From: Polyangiaceae bacterium
GTDB lineage: Bacteria > Myxococcota_A > Polyangia > Polyangiales > Polyangiaceae
NCBI GenBank assembly: GCA_020633205.1
Contig: JACKEB010000010.1
Location: forward strand, 930,001-994,000
DNA length: 64,000 bases
Direction: 5' to 3'
Both the position numbers and the translations under genes were made by a program. The notes beneath the pieces were generated by a model. That model was not told the origin of the DNA. It made no database searches and saw nothing but the letters and a program-made list of their open reading frames with translations. Below, in pieces: positions 45,444-53,743 of the stretch; within the stretch, counting starts at the first letter, position 1, and each line of letters opens with the position of its first letter.

Positions 45444-47233
45444 CAGACGGGCTCCGGTTCTGGGCTGAGTCCACCCGTGCTCAGCACCAACTCGAAGGCC
45501 TTGGCCATCTTGTCCAGGAAGGCGGGATCGTCCGCACCCTCCACGCCGTTGATGTTGACGGCTTGGATCGTGATCGTGGTTGCACCACCCCTGGCTCCAC
45601 CTCCACCAGTACCGTCACCCAACTCGGGGCTTGGGATCGCAGCGGTGGCCAGGCTCTCAGCAGAGCTGACGACTTGGTCTGCCCCGTCGTCCATGCCGAC
45701 GGCCATACCCTCGCTAGTGAACTGACCAACCTGCATCAACACCTTGGAAGGCGATGCGATCTTCAGCGTGTTCTTCACCGCATCGACGGCACCCGTGGCG
45801 ACCTTCTTAGCCGCACTGATGACCGAGCTGATCCCGGACGTGATGCCCGATGCCAGAGAGCTGACGAAGTTGGAACCGATGGACACCCATTCCGAGATCT
45901 TAGCCTTGGCGGCGTCTATAGCCTTCGTGACGCCGGAGCTGATCGCAGCACCAAGGACCTTCGCAGCTCCGATGATGAAGTAGATAGCGACGCCCAAAGC
46001 TGCGAAGGGAGCCAGAGCTAGAGCTACGGCAGCACCAATCAGAGCGAAGGTGATCACGGTCGCCGTGGCAGCTGCTGTGGCTGCAATGGCGATCAGAGCT
46101 AGCGGGACCAGGATGCCGTAGAGGGCTGCTTTGATCGGTCCGGCATTCGGTCCTTGGAGTGCATCCCTCAGAGAGTTCCTGACCTTCAAGGCCACGATGG
46201 TGAACTTCAAAGCGTAGATAATACCCTGGCGGAAAATGTCCTTAACGCTCGGGGCAGCCTTCGCCGCACCATCCAGCAGTGGCTGAAAGATGGTGGTGAC
46301 CAGAGTCTTCAATGCTTTGCCGGAGCTGGTGTTGCTGTCGAAGAGTGCCGTGATGCTTCGGAGGCCCTCGAGGAACGGCTCCAAGTTGAGCCCACTGAAC
46401 AGCTCTCCGATGCTCTCTTTGAGTCGAGCCATCTGAGCCCCGAAGCCGATGGCGGACTTCTTCGCCAGGTCGCCATACAACCCATTGGTTCGGTCGATGA
46501 CCTTGTTAAATTGCTGTGCGGAATTCTTCGCAGCCTGAAGCTGGCTGACGATCTTCCCCGTATCGGCACCAACAGAGGCAGCGTTGGACACTGCCTGCAA
46601 TGCTGTCTCGAGCTGAGCACCTTGGATGCCCGCATCACGGAGCTGCTTGGCGTATCCGGTGATGGCCTCACGTCCTAGCGACGTGTTGGCAGCCACCTGG
46701 GAGATGACGCCTTGGAGGCTCGTGGCTGCTGCTGTGCTCCCGAGGAGAGCATCCAGCATGATGTTCTGAGAGCGGGCTGCGTCGGCACTGGCGATCGCAA
46801 ACCCGATGACCTTGGCGGTCACGGCAACGAGGCCAACCGCCAGTGCACCGAGCACTGCGACGACGGCAGCTACGGCACCAACCACGGCTAGGGCTGAGGT
46901 GTCGATTTGCGTCATCAGCTCGTCGAGGAAGCTCAGCTCTTGGGTTGGAGGATCGAGCTTGCCGAACTCTCCGCCGAGGTCGACGTACCGGGCCTGAGCC
47001 TGGCCCAACGACTTCTTATGAACGTCGATCTGATCCGAGAGCTTCTTGAACGCAGCGTTGCCAGGATCGACCCCGCCCTTCTTCATCGTTGAGAGGGCAG
47101 CCTGCATCCTCGAGAGGTCTTGGGTCGTGTCGAGGATCGAACGACGCAGCTTCTCCAGGGACTCTTCGGAAGAGTCCGCACCATCCTCGAGGTTGCCATC
47201 GAGGTTCAGCGTGAATGTGCCTTCGGCTGCCAT
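45443..47233 (-). CDS. Tail tape measure protein
   Basis: The 596-residue mostly helical protein opens with coiled coil (SLEKLRRSILDTTQDLSRMQAAL), has two groups of hydrophobic helices (about 115-150 and 385-440) and Ala/Lys-rich helices. It lies right after the G/GT chaperone pair, the conserved place. It sets tail length and is ejected at infection. The modest length suggests a short-to-medium tail. Confidence 0.85.
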   Translation of the reverse strand: MAAEGTFTLNLDGNLEDGADSSEESLEKLRRSILDTTQDLSRMQAALSTMKKGGVDPGNAAFKKLSDQIDVHKKSLGQAQARYVDLGGEFGKLDPPTQELSFLDELMTQIDTSALAVVGAVAAVVAVLGALAVGLVAVTAKVIGFAIASADAARSQNIMLDALLGSTAAATSLQGVISQVAANTSLGREAITGYAKQLRDAGIQGAQLETALQAVSNAASVGADTGKIVSQLQAAKNSAQQFNKVIDRTNGLYGDLAKKSAIGFGAQMARLKESIGELFSGLNLEPFLEGLRSITALFDSNTSSGKALKTLVTTIFQPLLDGAAKAAPSVKDIFRQGIIYALKFTIVALKVRNSLRDALQGPNAGPIKAALYGILVPLALIAIAATAAATATVITFALIGAAVALALAPFAALGVAIYFIIGAAKVLGAAISSGVTKAIDAAKAKISEWVSIGSNFVSSLASGITSGISSVISAAKKVATGAVDAVKNTLKIASPSKVLMQVGQFTSEGMAVGMDDGADQVVSSAESLATAAIPSPELGDGTGGGGARGGATTITIQAVNINGVEGADDPAFLDKMAKAFELVLSTGGLSPEPEPV

Positions 47234-47258
47234 TGCTCTAGAGCGGTTTCAAAAATGG

Positions 47259-47899
47259 TTACTTGGGACGAGCCTTCGCTTGGGCTTGGATCCAGGCTTC
47301 GATGAGCTGCCGGATCACACTCAAGTCAGCGAGGCCCTCGGCGATGAGGAGTGCACCCACGTACCGGTCGACCTCGTACGCCTCTTCACCGTCGAGGAAG
47401 GCGAGGAGGAACCCAGCGTCAGCTAGGTGTTGCTTGGCCCGGTCCTGCCTCTTGGGGGCGAAGAGGCTCAGGATTTTCCCTGGAGCTTCTCTCGTCGGAT
47501 GCCGGCCAAGTGGTTCATGGCCTCCATCAAGGTGGCCCACAGGATCGGGTACTCGTCCGCCAGCTTCACCACCGTCCCCACGTCGGGATGCACGATGTGC
47601 GGCTTCACGAACTCGATGACCTGCTTCTCTTTGATGTTGTCCCCGTAGGACTTGAGCTTGGCCCAATGAGCCTTGCCGCCCTTCTTGAGGAACACGGTGA
47701 AGCGATCAGCGATCACCACCTGAGCCAGGCCTTCACCTAGAGGGCCGTGCTCGGCCTCCAGCTCCTCAAGCTTCTCCAGGTCCTCTAGCTCACGTCGGGC
47801 CTTGGCCTCCTCGGCCTCCGCCTCACGTTGTGCTTCGACCTCGGCACGCTTGGCCTTGGCTACTTCGAGCTTGGTTCGGATGTCTTCGATGTTTTCCAT
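47259..47899 (-). CDS. Tail assembly chaperone GT fusion made by -1 frameshift
   Basis: Translation begins at 47899, follows the G frame for 142 codons, slips back one base on GGGAAAA and continues as ILSLFAPKRQDRAK to the stop at 47259, giving 213 residues. The T part is 71 residues and lacks a start of its own. As in lambda, G would coat the tape measure and T would recruit tube subunits. Expected as the minor product. Confidence 0.8.
47468..47899 (-). CDS. Tail assembly chaperone G
   Basis: The 143-residue product starts MENIEDI at ATG 47899. It has a charged helical segment (KAKRAEVEAQREAEAEEAKARRELEDLE, split) and a compact C-terminal domain. The location between tube and tape measure genes and the frameshift at its end define the role. 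Stop TGA at 47468-47470. Confidence 0.8.
   Translation of the reverse strand: MENIEDIRTKLEVAKAKRAEVEAQREAEAEEAKARRELEDLEKLEELEAEHGPLGEGLAQVVIADRFTVFLKKGGKAHWAKLKSYGDNIKEKQVIEFVKPHIVHPDVGTVVKLADEYPILWATLMEAMNHLAGIRREKLQGKS
47474..47480 (-). promoter_or_regulatory. Programmed -1 frameshift slippery heptamer
   Basis: On the minus strand the bases read G-GGA-AAA in the zero frame (CAG GGA AAA TCC TGA), fitting X-XXY-YYZ and close to lambda's GGGAAAG. The zero-frame stop follows two codons later. Confidence 0.85.
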
Positions 47900-47921
47900 G
47901 TAGCTTTTCTCCGTGATGTAG

Positions 47922-48167
47922 TCAGACGTTGGTCAGTGTGGATTTGAGGGTCTTCACGGCGTTGGCGAACTCCAGGGCCGGGACCTCATCCCCTGCAAAC
48001 CAAGTCGTCGTGAGTTCCCGGACGGTTCGGTTCTTTGGGATCTCGAACACCCAAAAGACCTTTCCGCGGTCCCTAAACATGTCGACCATGACCAAGCCCT
48101 TCGCCCTCAGGTAGGCGGCGAAGTAGAGGTCATTGGTTTCGTACTCGTCGTCGTCGATATCGTTCAT
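47922..48167 (-). CDS. Small phage protein, DUF5659-like
   Basis: Starting at ATG 48167, the 81-residue product reads NDLYFAAYLRAKGLVMVDMFRDRGKVFWVFE, which matches the DUF5659 pattern of a short phage domain with an acidic N-terminus. Role unknown; it lies between the tube module and the chaperones. Confidence 0.65.
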   Translation of the reverse strand: MNDIDDDEYETNDLYFAAYLRAKGLVMVDMFRDRGKVFWVFEIPKNRTVRELTTTWFAGDEVPALEFANAVKTLKSTLTNV

Positions 48168-48279
48168 GATGGATGTGCTTTGAATGTGATAGGGGGGCCG
48201 CTGACTCCCAGAGCAAGAGAGGTACCTAGGCGTCACACCAAGGCGAGAGCCAGCGGCCCGTTAGATTGACTTGTGGAAA

Positions 48280-48678
48280 TCAGGCGACGACTGGGTCGCC
48301 GAAGACGAAGGCGCTCACCTTGCCCTCGCCGGACTGGATGTCCGTGGTGGCCACCGACACGGAGCTGACGTCTGTGGCAGTAGGCCCGCCCAAGATCATG
48401 AGGCCGCCAGCGACAAGCAGGAGGGGCGTGTCACCACCGGAGATGGTCACGTCGAGGTCCTGGTTTCCCTTGTTGGAGAGGATGATCATCGTCGGTGCGG
48501 CGATGGATCCGAACGACACGCTGAAGCTCGTGGCTGCTGCCGTTGCATCCGGGATGTCGATTTGAGTGGCGGCCGAGGCCTGATACGGAGCCGCTGCCTC
48601 GAGGGAGCTGCTGAGGGAGTTGCCTAGAGCGTCGATGAAGGAGAGGACGGTCTTTGCCTTAGCGTTGCTGTTTGCCAT
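48280..48678 (-). CDS. Phage structural protein of unknown role
   Basis: The 132-residue Ala/Ser-rich beta protein (MIILSNKGNQDLDVTISGG) has no Cys and no charged clusters, as in virion surface or tube-associated proteins. A 9-base inverted repeat (48195-48203 with 48251-48259) lies in its downstream leader. Confidence 0.55.
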   Translation of the reverse strand: MANSNAKAKTVLSFIDALGNSLSSSLEAAAPYQASAATQIDIPDATAAATSFSVSFGSIAAPTMIILSNKGNQDLDVTISGGDTPLLLVAGGLMILGGPTATDVSSVSVATTDIQSGEGKVSAFVFGDPVVA

Positions 48679-48721
48679 TCGGAAATTCCTAAAAGTCTAG
48701 AGGGGAGTCTTTGGACGAGGG

Positions 48722-49216
48722 TCAGCTCTGCGGATCTTCGTAGAGGGTCAGACCGTTGCGACGGATGCCGAAGCAAGTGAACTCAACGTCCTCCAAGAGT
48801 CCGTCAGGGCCCTCGGAGTAGGAGTCAGCCGTCGAGATGTACCGGCAGTTCAGCAGCTCGTGGAGGTGAGCCCGGTCCACAGAGTTGGGAACGCCTGGCT
48901 GTGCAGCGATCACGAACTGCACCGTGATGACGGGAATGATCACCGTGCCGTAGCTGACCCCGCTAGCGCTCTGTGCAGACAGGGCAGCACGCAGGTCAGC
49001 AGCCTGATCTTGGGTCATCTTCGCCTTCACGTTCTCGCAGGAGTACTTGCCCTTGGTTTGAGAACGTGGGCGATAGGCGGAGCCTGCACCGTACTGAAAG
49101 GCGGGCTCCAGCTTGTCGCTGTAGGAGATCTCGGTGAACCCGTCATAGACGGTGTCCCCGATAGTGAGGCTGATCTCTGACCAGCTGAACTCTAGTCCAT
49201 TGATGGTTTGCGCCAT
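48722..49216 (-). CDS. Tail tube protein
   Basis: The 164-residue product follows the sheath gene and precedes the chaperones, the invariant place for the tube. Beta-rich with EISLTIGDTVYDGFTEISYSDKLE, RSQTKGKYSCENVKAKM and LNCRYISTADSYSEGPDGL..DVEF. The middle block (SKG.Y....K..M) resembles tube-protein loops. Assignment rests on gene order plus fold-like pattern. Confidence 0.7.
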   Translation of the reverse strand: MAQTINGLEFSWSEISLTIGDTVYDGFTEISYSDKLEPAFQYGAGSAYRPRSQTKGKYSCENVKAKMTQDQAADLRAALSAQSASGVSYGTVIIPVITVQFVIAAQPGVPNSVDRAHLHELLNCRYISTADSYSEGPDGLLEDVEFTCFGIRRNGLTLYEDPQS

Positions 49217-49232
49217 TTCTTAGGTCTCCAGA

Positions 49233-50711
49233 TCAGGCAGCCAGCGTGGCGACGAAGGCCACCTCAGCCGTGATTTCCTTGGCGTAGGCCAGGGGCAAAA
49301 TGGATAGCCGCCCGGAAAACCGGAACGGATTGGTGAGGATCGGGTCGTTCCTGCTGGCAGTGAACTTCACGGCCGAGGCCATGGGCTTCACGAGCAGACC
49401 GGTCTGCAAGATGGCGTTGATCCGAGCCTCGATGCTCTGGATCTGCTTCTCACTCAGGAAGCCTGTCCGACGGTCCACCTGGAGCGGCTTGGACAGTATC
49501 CGCACGGCAGCCTGGTAAAACAGGCCGCGGGCCAGGTTGAGGACCCGGCGATGCTGAAGCCAGGTGGCGTCAGAGTCCGGCGAGGAGAGCAGACGCAGGT
49601 TGTTGATGTACGTGCCTGAGTAGCCCTGCCAGCTCCGAAGCACCGTGGCCTGGAGGTCATCCAGAGCCGAACCAACGCCTAGGGTTGCGTCCGTGTAGAC
49701 AGGGTTCCCGTTGCTGTCCTTGATGGACACGCCCAAGAGCGGACCCCGGTCGTTGGCGTACTTGGAGTCGAGGGCCGCCCCATCCGTCTCGGGGGACATC
49801 ACACTGACCAAGCCAGCGATGGCCAAGGACGGTGGACGACGCAGACGACCCGACACACCAGGGATGCTCGAGAGAAGGTCACACCTATCCGCTGTGACGA
49901 CGAGGTCGGAAGACTCGACCGCACCACGGAACGTTTCGAAGGCCGTGAGGTAGTCGTTCGCCGTCTCGGTGCTCGACTGAGCCCTGAAGCTCACAATGCC
50001 GAACTTGTGCTTGTTCTGGCTGTGCAACGTCGCCAGCCAGGTGGCCACGGTCATCGCCATCGTGGCGTCCACATCCAGAGCCACCAGCACGAACTCCCAG
50101 TCCTTCGACGTGGAGGCCAGCGAGTCCAAGGCGGTCGAAAGCTCACCGTCCGTGAAGGTCTCCGGGAAGGCCTCGAAGCTGAAGGAGTCTCCCGCTACCA
50201 GCGTGCCCGCCGAGAGGTTCACCTTGACCCCACCAGTGAAGGCCGGGAGCGTGATGCTCGTTGCAGTTCCTAGCGGATACACGGGTCCGAAGGTCGTGCC
50301 CCCATCCAACGAGTAGCGGTACTTGATACCGCTGGTAGCGATCACACCCCCGCTCACCACCTCGATGTAGACTTGGTACTCATCAAGGGGGACGACGTTG
50401 GAGTCCACCGAGGGCGTGCAGGTTCCGGTGACGCCCGAGTCATCCAGGGTCGAGTAGCTGGAGCTATTCCCCGACGCCGTGCGAACGACAACTACGCTCG
50501 AAGCACCCAAATCGAGGGCGTAACAAGCAGCGTCCAGTGCTGCTCCGGCGGAGCCATACTCAGCGACCAGATCAGTCTTCGACCTGAAGACTTGGGGGTT
50601 GAAGGAGCCGGAGGCCGCAGGGCCCACCACGGCCATCGGCTGGCCGCTTAGGTTCTTGGTGTTGTTGAGGCCACCGTCAACTTCGGTGGTAGTAACTCTC
50701 GGAGTCGCCAT
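49233..50711 (-). CDS. Contractile tail sheath protein
   Basis: The 492-residue product has the sheath order: N-terminal PRVTTTEVDGG with SGQPMAVVGPAASG, a TDLVAEYG segment, LGASSVVVVRTASG, and the conserved C-terminal part (LDDLQATVLRSWQGYSGTYINNLRLL, then AAVRILSKPLQVDRRTGFLSEKQIQSIEARINA). It proves a contractile (myovirus) tail. Confidence 0.9.
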   Translation of the reverse strand: MATPRVTTTEVDGGLNNTKNLSGQPMAVVGPAASGSFNPQVFRSKTDLVAEYGSAGAALDAACYALDLGASSVVVVRTASGNSSSYSTLDDSGVTGTCTPSVDSNVVPLDEYQVYIEVVSGGVIATSGIKYRYSLDGGTTFGPVYPLGTATSITLPAFTGGVKVNLSAGTLVAGDSFSFEAFPETFTDGELSTALDSLASTSKDWEFVLVALDVDATMAMTVATWLATLHSQNKHKFGIVSFRAQSSTETANDYLTAFETFRGAVESSDLVVTADRCDLLSSIPGVSGRLRRPPSLAIAGLVSVMSPETDGAALDSKYANDRGPLLGVSIKDSNGNPVYTDATLGVGSALDDLQATVLRSWQGYSGTYINNLRLLSSPDSDATWLQHRRVLNLARGLFYQAAVRILSKPLQVDRRTGFLSEKQIQSIEARINAILQTGLLVKPMASAVKFTASRNDPILTNPFRFSGRLSILPLAYAKEITAEVAFVATLAA

Positions 50712-50759
50712 TCAGCAGTCCTCGGAAAAGGGGTCTGCTGTTGAGGGGCGATAAAAGGA

Positions 50760-51326
50760 TTAGACGACTGTGATGGTGTCGACTCCGTCTACGGTCTCCG
50801 AGGGCGCTTCATAGGTGCCCCCCAAGATCACGGTCTCGAGTTCGGCGTAGGCTGTGGCCGTCTCATCGGCGATGTCCTCGATGGGACTCAGCACGTTCAT
50901 GGGCTGCTTGAGCTCCATGCCGGAGCTGAACTCGATGTCCTTCAGAACCAACTCGGGTTCGCCGAAGGTCAACAACGCTATGTGGGAGAGATGCATCGCT
51001 CGAGTCACCTGGTTGTGGAGAGCGGTGAGCGCCTTGTATTGAGCCAACTCGTTCTTGGGGTCGTCGGGGTCACGAGCCCAAATCCAAACAGTGAAGGCCT
51101 CTTCCCAGCTTCGGAGGACACGAGCACTGCTGGTGTTCTTGCGTGCCCCAACGATCTTGCCCAGCTTGGCGGACTGACCGGGCTCGATGATCACTCGAGT
51201 GTCGCCACCTGGGTCCTTGCTTTGCCTCGTCACCTGACGTCGGCCGAAGCGCACAACGATGCCTGCGGCCTCATCATCAAAGAGGGCCTGCATTCGTTCG
51301 ATGAGTGCTGGGATTGAGGAACTCAC
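50760..51326 (-). CDS. Tail-to-head joining phage protein
   Basis: GTG 51326 overlaps the previous stop (GTGA), so it is preferred over an upstream start; 188 residues. It contains VIIEPGQ, RSWEEAFTVWIWARDPDDP and MHLSHIALLTFGEPEL, a pattern seen in phage tail-completion proteins. It lies between the gpG-like gene and the sheath, where neck/completion proteins are encoded. Confidence 0.55.
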   Translation of the reverse strand: MSSSIPALIERMQALFDDEAAGIVVRFGRRQVTRQSKDPGGDTRVIIEPGQSAKLGKIVGARKNTSSARVLRSWEEAFTVWIWARDPDDPKNELAQYKALTALHNQVTRAMHLSHIALLTFGEPELVLKDIEFSSGMELKQPMNVLSPIEDIADETATAYAELETVILGGTYEAPSETVDGVDTITVV

Positions 51327-51721
51327 TTGCCCCCCATGATTCGCTTCCACTCCTTCTCAAGAGCGTCGGTCACAGCCTTGGCGTGCTTGGGCCTAAGATT
51401 CCCACGAGGTAAAACCCCACGTTGAGGCACGCCCTTGCCAGTCGTATGGTAGTAGTACCTGCGCTCCTTCACCTTAAGCACAATCGTGGACCCAACAGCT
51501 GACCCTTGGATGGCGTCCGTCGCTGCGTTCTTGAGGGGGCGCTTGCCGTCCTTGGTGGGCTGCCACGCAGCTCCGGTGGCGGGATCAACACCGGAAGCGA
51601 GGTCCTCTTGGACCGACTTCGTGAGTGCCTCAGCGACCTTCGGGGCGGCCTTCTTGGCTAGGCCCTTCACTTCTTTGAGCTTGGCAATCCAAGAGTCGAT
51701 GGCATCGATTGCGTCGGCCAT
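51323..51721 (-). CDS. Virion morphogenesis/head-tail joining protein (gpG-like)
   Basis: The 132-residue basic helical product (WIAKLKEVKGLAKKAAPKVAEAL) contains DPATGAAWQPTKDGKRPL, the motif of Mu gpG/phage virion morphogenesis family. Starts one base from the upstream stop. Confidence 0.7.
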   Translation of the reverse strand: MADAIDAIDSWIAKLKEVKGLAKKAAPKVAEALTKSVQEDLASGVDPATGAAWQPTKDGKRPLKNAATDAIQGSAVGSTIVLKVKERRYYYHTTGKGVPQRGVLPRGNLRPKHAKAVTDALEKEWKRIMGGK

Positions 51722-52164
51722 CAGCTGTCCCCTTGGTTGTTGGGCCAGTCATAGGGGCTCTTGCCAGACCTCACGAGAGGACGACCCTTCGAGATGCCCG
51801 AGGTGCCCGGAGTGTCCTGACGGAGCGGGATGCCGAACAACCCGGTCTCACTGTTGGCCGCCTCCAGCAGATCGGCCTTTGCTTGATCGGCCTTGGCTAC
51901 GATCTGAGCATCCTGGTCCGAGGATGGGCTGAAGCCGAGCCGCATGTAGCAATCGAGCGTCACCAGGTCCGTCAGCCAGATCAGGATGATTCTCGGAACT
52001 GATGTCGAGTCGAACGGTGCGTACCGCTTGGACAAGCGGGACCAGATGTAGGACGAGTAGTCCTCCAGCTTGGCCTCGACGAACCCATCCGTGTTGAGCT
52101 GAGCAACGTCGTCGGGGTTCATGCAGCTACGAGCAGTGAACTCAGTTGTGGTCAGGTAGGCCAT
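51721..52164 (-). CDS. Head-tail connector (DUF1320/gp36-like)
   Basis: The 147-residue helical product (AYLTTTEFTARSCMNPDDVAQL, YIWSRLSKRYAPF, LIWLTDLVTLDCYMRLG) fits the Mu gp36-like connector that follows the capsid gene in Mu-like head modules. A strong terminator lies just upstream of it. Confidence 0.65.
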   Translation of the reverse strand: MAYLTTTEFTARSCMNPDDVAQLNTDGFVEAKLEDYSSYIWSRLSKRYAPFDSTSVPRIILIWLTDLVTLDCYMRLGFSPSSDQDAQIVAKADQAKADLLEAANSETGLFGIPLRQDTPGTSGISKGRPLVRSGKSPYDWPNNQGDS

Positions 52165-52171
52165 GTGTCCT

Positions 52172-52215
52172 CAAAAACCAGAACCCCCAAGGAGCCGGCG
52201 ACTCGTTGGGGGTTC
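52172..52215 (-). terminator. Intrinsic terminator behind the major capsid gene
   Basis: GAACCCCCAA at 52181-52190 pairs perfectly with TTGGGGGTTC at 52206-52215. On the minus strand the stem is followed by TGGTTTTTG. It probably lowers expression of genes beyond the capsid. Confidence 0.85.
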
Positions 52216-52249
52216 GGTTGGCTTGGTCGCCTTCGGGAAGAGGCTAGGC

Positions 52250-53251
52250 TCAGCTGGCCTTGACCTTGATCATTCCGTAGGGAAATGCGGCAGTCACAGC
52301 GTTGCGGCCTCGTACGATGTACTCAAAAGCCTGAGAGCGACGGATTTCTGCATCCGTGAACTCGTCATGATTGGTGATCGTGAAGGCCTCACGCTCGACG
52401 TAGAGGAACGGTGCCGTGTCGGAGTCGACGATGGCGTCGGTGATTAGGTAGTACGAGGTGTCGTCACCACCAGCGGCCAAGCTCAACTCGGCAGCCGAGA
52501 AGACCTCGATGTCCGAGAAGCTGGCAGGAGCCAGGTCAGCCGTAGCAGCCACACCACCAACGGGACCGAAGCGGCCCTTGGTGATCAGGTCCGCACGAGT
52601 CTTGAGCTTCGGCGGAACCAGGACGGCCTTGACCTTGAGGTTCCTCGGCGTCTTGCCATCGGCACACATGATCGAGCCAACGTGGGCACACGCAGCTGCG
52701 AAGTTGTCGACGGCGGTGTTGTAGTTCCCATTGATCGGCAGGGCGTTGCCGCCATCCAAGAGGTTGGAATAGGTGCCAGCGCTTGAACGGAACGGGTTGT
52801 TTGGGTGAGTCTCAGAGAAGAAGAACTCACCATCGAACGACTTCACCGAAGCCTCGCCTCCGAGGATCGCCTCGGAGATCATGGCCTGAGGAAAGTAGGC
52901 CATGTAGCGACCGATGTCCGTTGCCCACTTGGCCGCACGCTTGAGGCCATGACCGTCAGCGTCAGTCAGCTCGTCCTTGCCGAGGCGAAGACCAGCAGCC
53001 GCTGGCTCCATCTCGACGGAGTGAGTCAGCTCGACCAGATCCTCGAAGGGAACCTCACCGATGCTGCCCGTGCGTTCGATGCGAGCGGTGGTCAGCATCC
53101 AGACGAGCTGCTCCACCTTGGACACGCTGTTCTCGACCTTGGCGCACTGATCCCACCACATATTTTGGGTGAGGCGTAGGTACGAATCCTCCGAGAGGAT
53201 CCGGATGTTGTGATCCACTTGGTGGATGAAGGAGGGGGTAATTACGCTCAT
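52250..53251 (-). CDS. Major capsid protein (Mu gpT-like)
   Basis: The 333-residue protein has YLRLTQNMWWDQCAKVEN, AAKWATDIGRYMAYFPQAMISEAILGGE, FFSETHPNNPF and a C-terminal FEYIVRGRNAVTAAFPYGMI, matching Mu-like major head subunits (HK97 fold). It follows the protease/scaffold and decoration genes, the normal order. Followed by a strong terminator. Confidence 0.85.
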   Translation of the reverse strand: MSVITPSFIHQVDHNIRILSEDSYLRLTQNMWWDQCAKVENSVSKVEQLVWMLTTARIERTGSIGEVPFEDLVELTHSVEMEPAAAGLRLGKDELTDADGHGLKRAAKWATDIGRYMAYFPQAMISEAILGGEASVKSFDGEFFFSETHPNNPFRSSAGTYSNLLDGGNALPINGNYNTAVDNFAAACAHVGSIMCADGKTPRNLKVKAVLVPPKLKTRADLITKGRFGPVGGVAATADLAPASFSDIEVFSAAELSLAAGGDDTSYYLITDAIVDSDTAPFLYVEREAFTITNHDEFTDAEIRRSQAFEYIVRGRNAVTAAFPYGMIKVKAS

Positions 53252-53298
53252 TGTCTACTCCAAGAAGAAGCTAAGAAAGGAAGCTAAGCGGCTAGGGA

Positions 53299-53733
53299 TC
53301 AGACCCCGGGCTCACCCTGGATGCCCTGGAGGCCGATGACGCCGTGCTCAACGGCTACGCCGAGTGCACTGTCCACAGCCCACACTCGGCCAGCGAGTGA
53401 GGTGCCAGAGTCGTCACTGCTGACCGTTTCACTGTCCTCGACGTAGCAAGGGCCGAGGAGCATGGCGGACGTGACGGCGTTGCTGCCGCTATTTTCCCAC
53501 CAGATCACGGTGACCTCACGGAAGAGCTTCACCTTGATCGGCTCATCGCCAGAAGCCGTCTTGGACTCCATGAAGGTCCCCACCGGAACCAGTCCGGTGT
53601 CCACCGTGCCGGCTACAGCCTTGCCGGTGCTTGTGTCGATGCAGCAGAGCTTGCCCTGTTCGGCAACCTCAGTGTCGGTCAGCGTGAACGTCCGAGTGCT
53701 CCAGCACTCCGTGCGGTTTTGTCGCTTTGCCAT
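53299..53733 (-). CDS. Head decoration protein (DUF2190-like)
   Basis: The 144-residue beta-rich product has LTDTEVAEQGKLCCIDTSTGKAVAG, LVPVGTFMESKTASGDEPIKVKLFREVTV and VDSALGVAVEHGVIGL, in line with phage capsid cement proteins. It lies between scaffold and capsid genes. Ends with a collagen-like GLQGIQGEPGV. Confidence 0.7.
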   Translation of the reverse strand: MAKRQNRTECWSTRTFTLTDTEVAEQGKLCCIDTSTGKAVAGTVDTGLVPVGTFMESKTASGDEPIKVKLFREVTVIWWENSGSNAVTSAMLLGPCYVEDSETVSSDDSGTSLAGRVWAVDSALGVAVEHGVIGLQGIQGEPGV

Positions 53734-53743
53734 GTTGAAATCC

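Noticed and set aside
47259..47666. Independent gene starting inside G
   Set aside because: The first 60 residues overlap G in another frame and look non-coding; the end is better explained as the -1 frameshift product.
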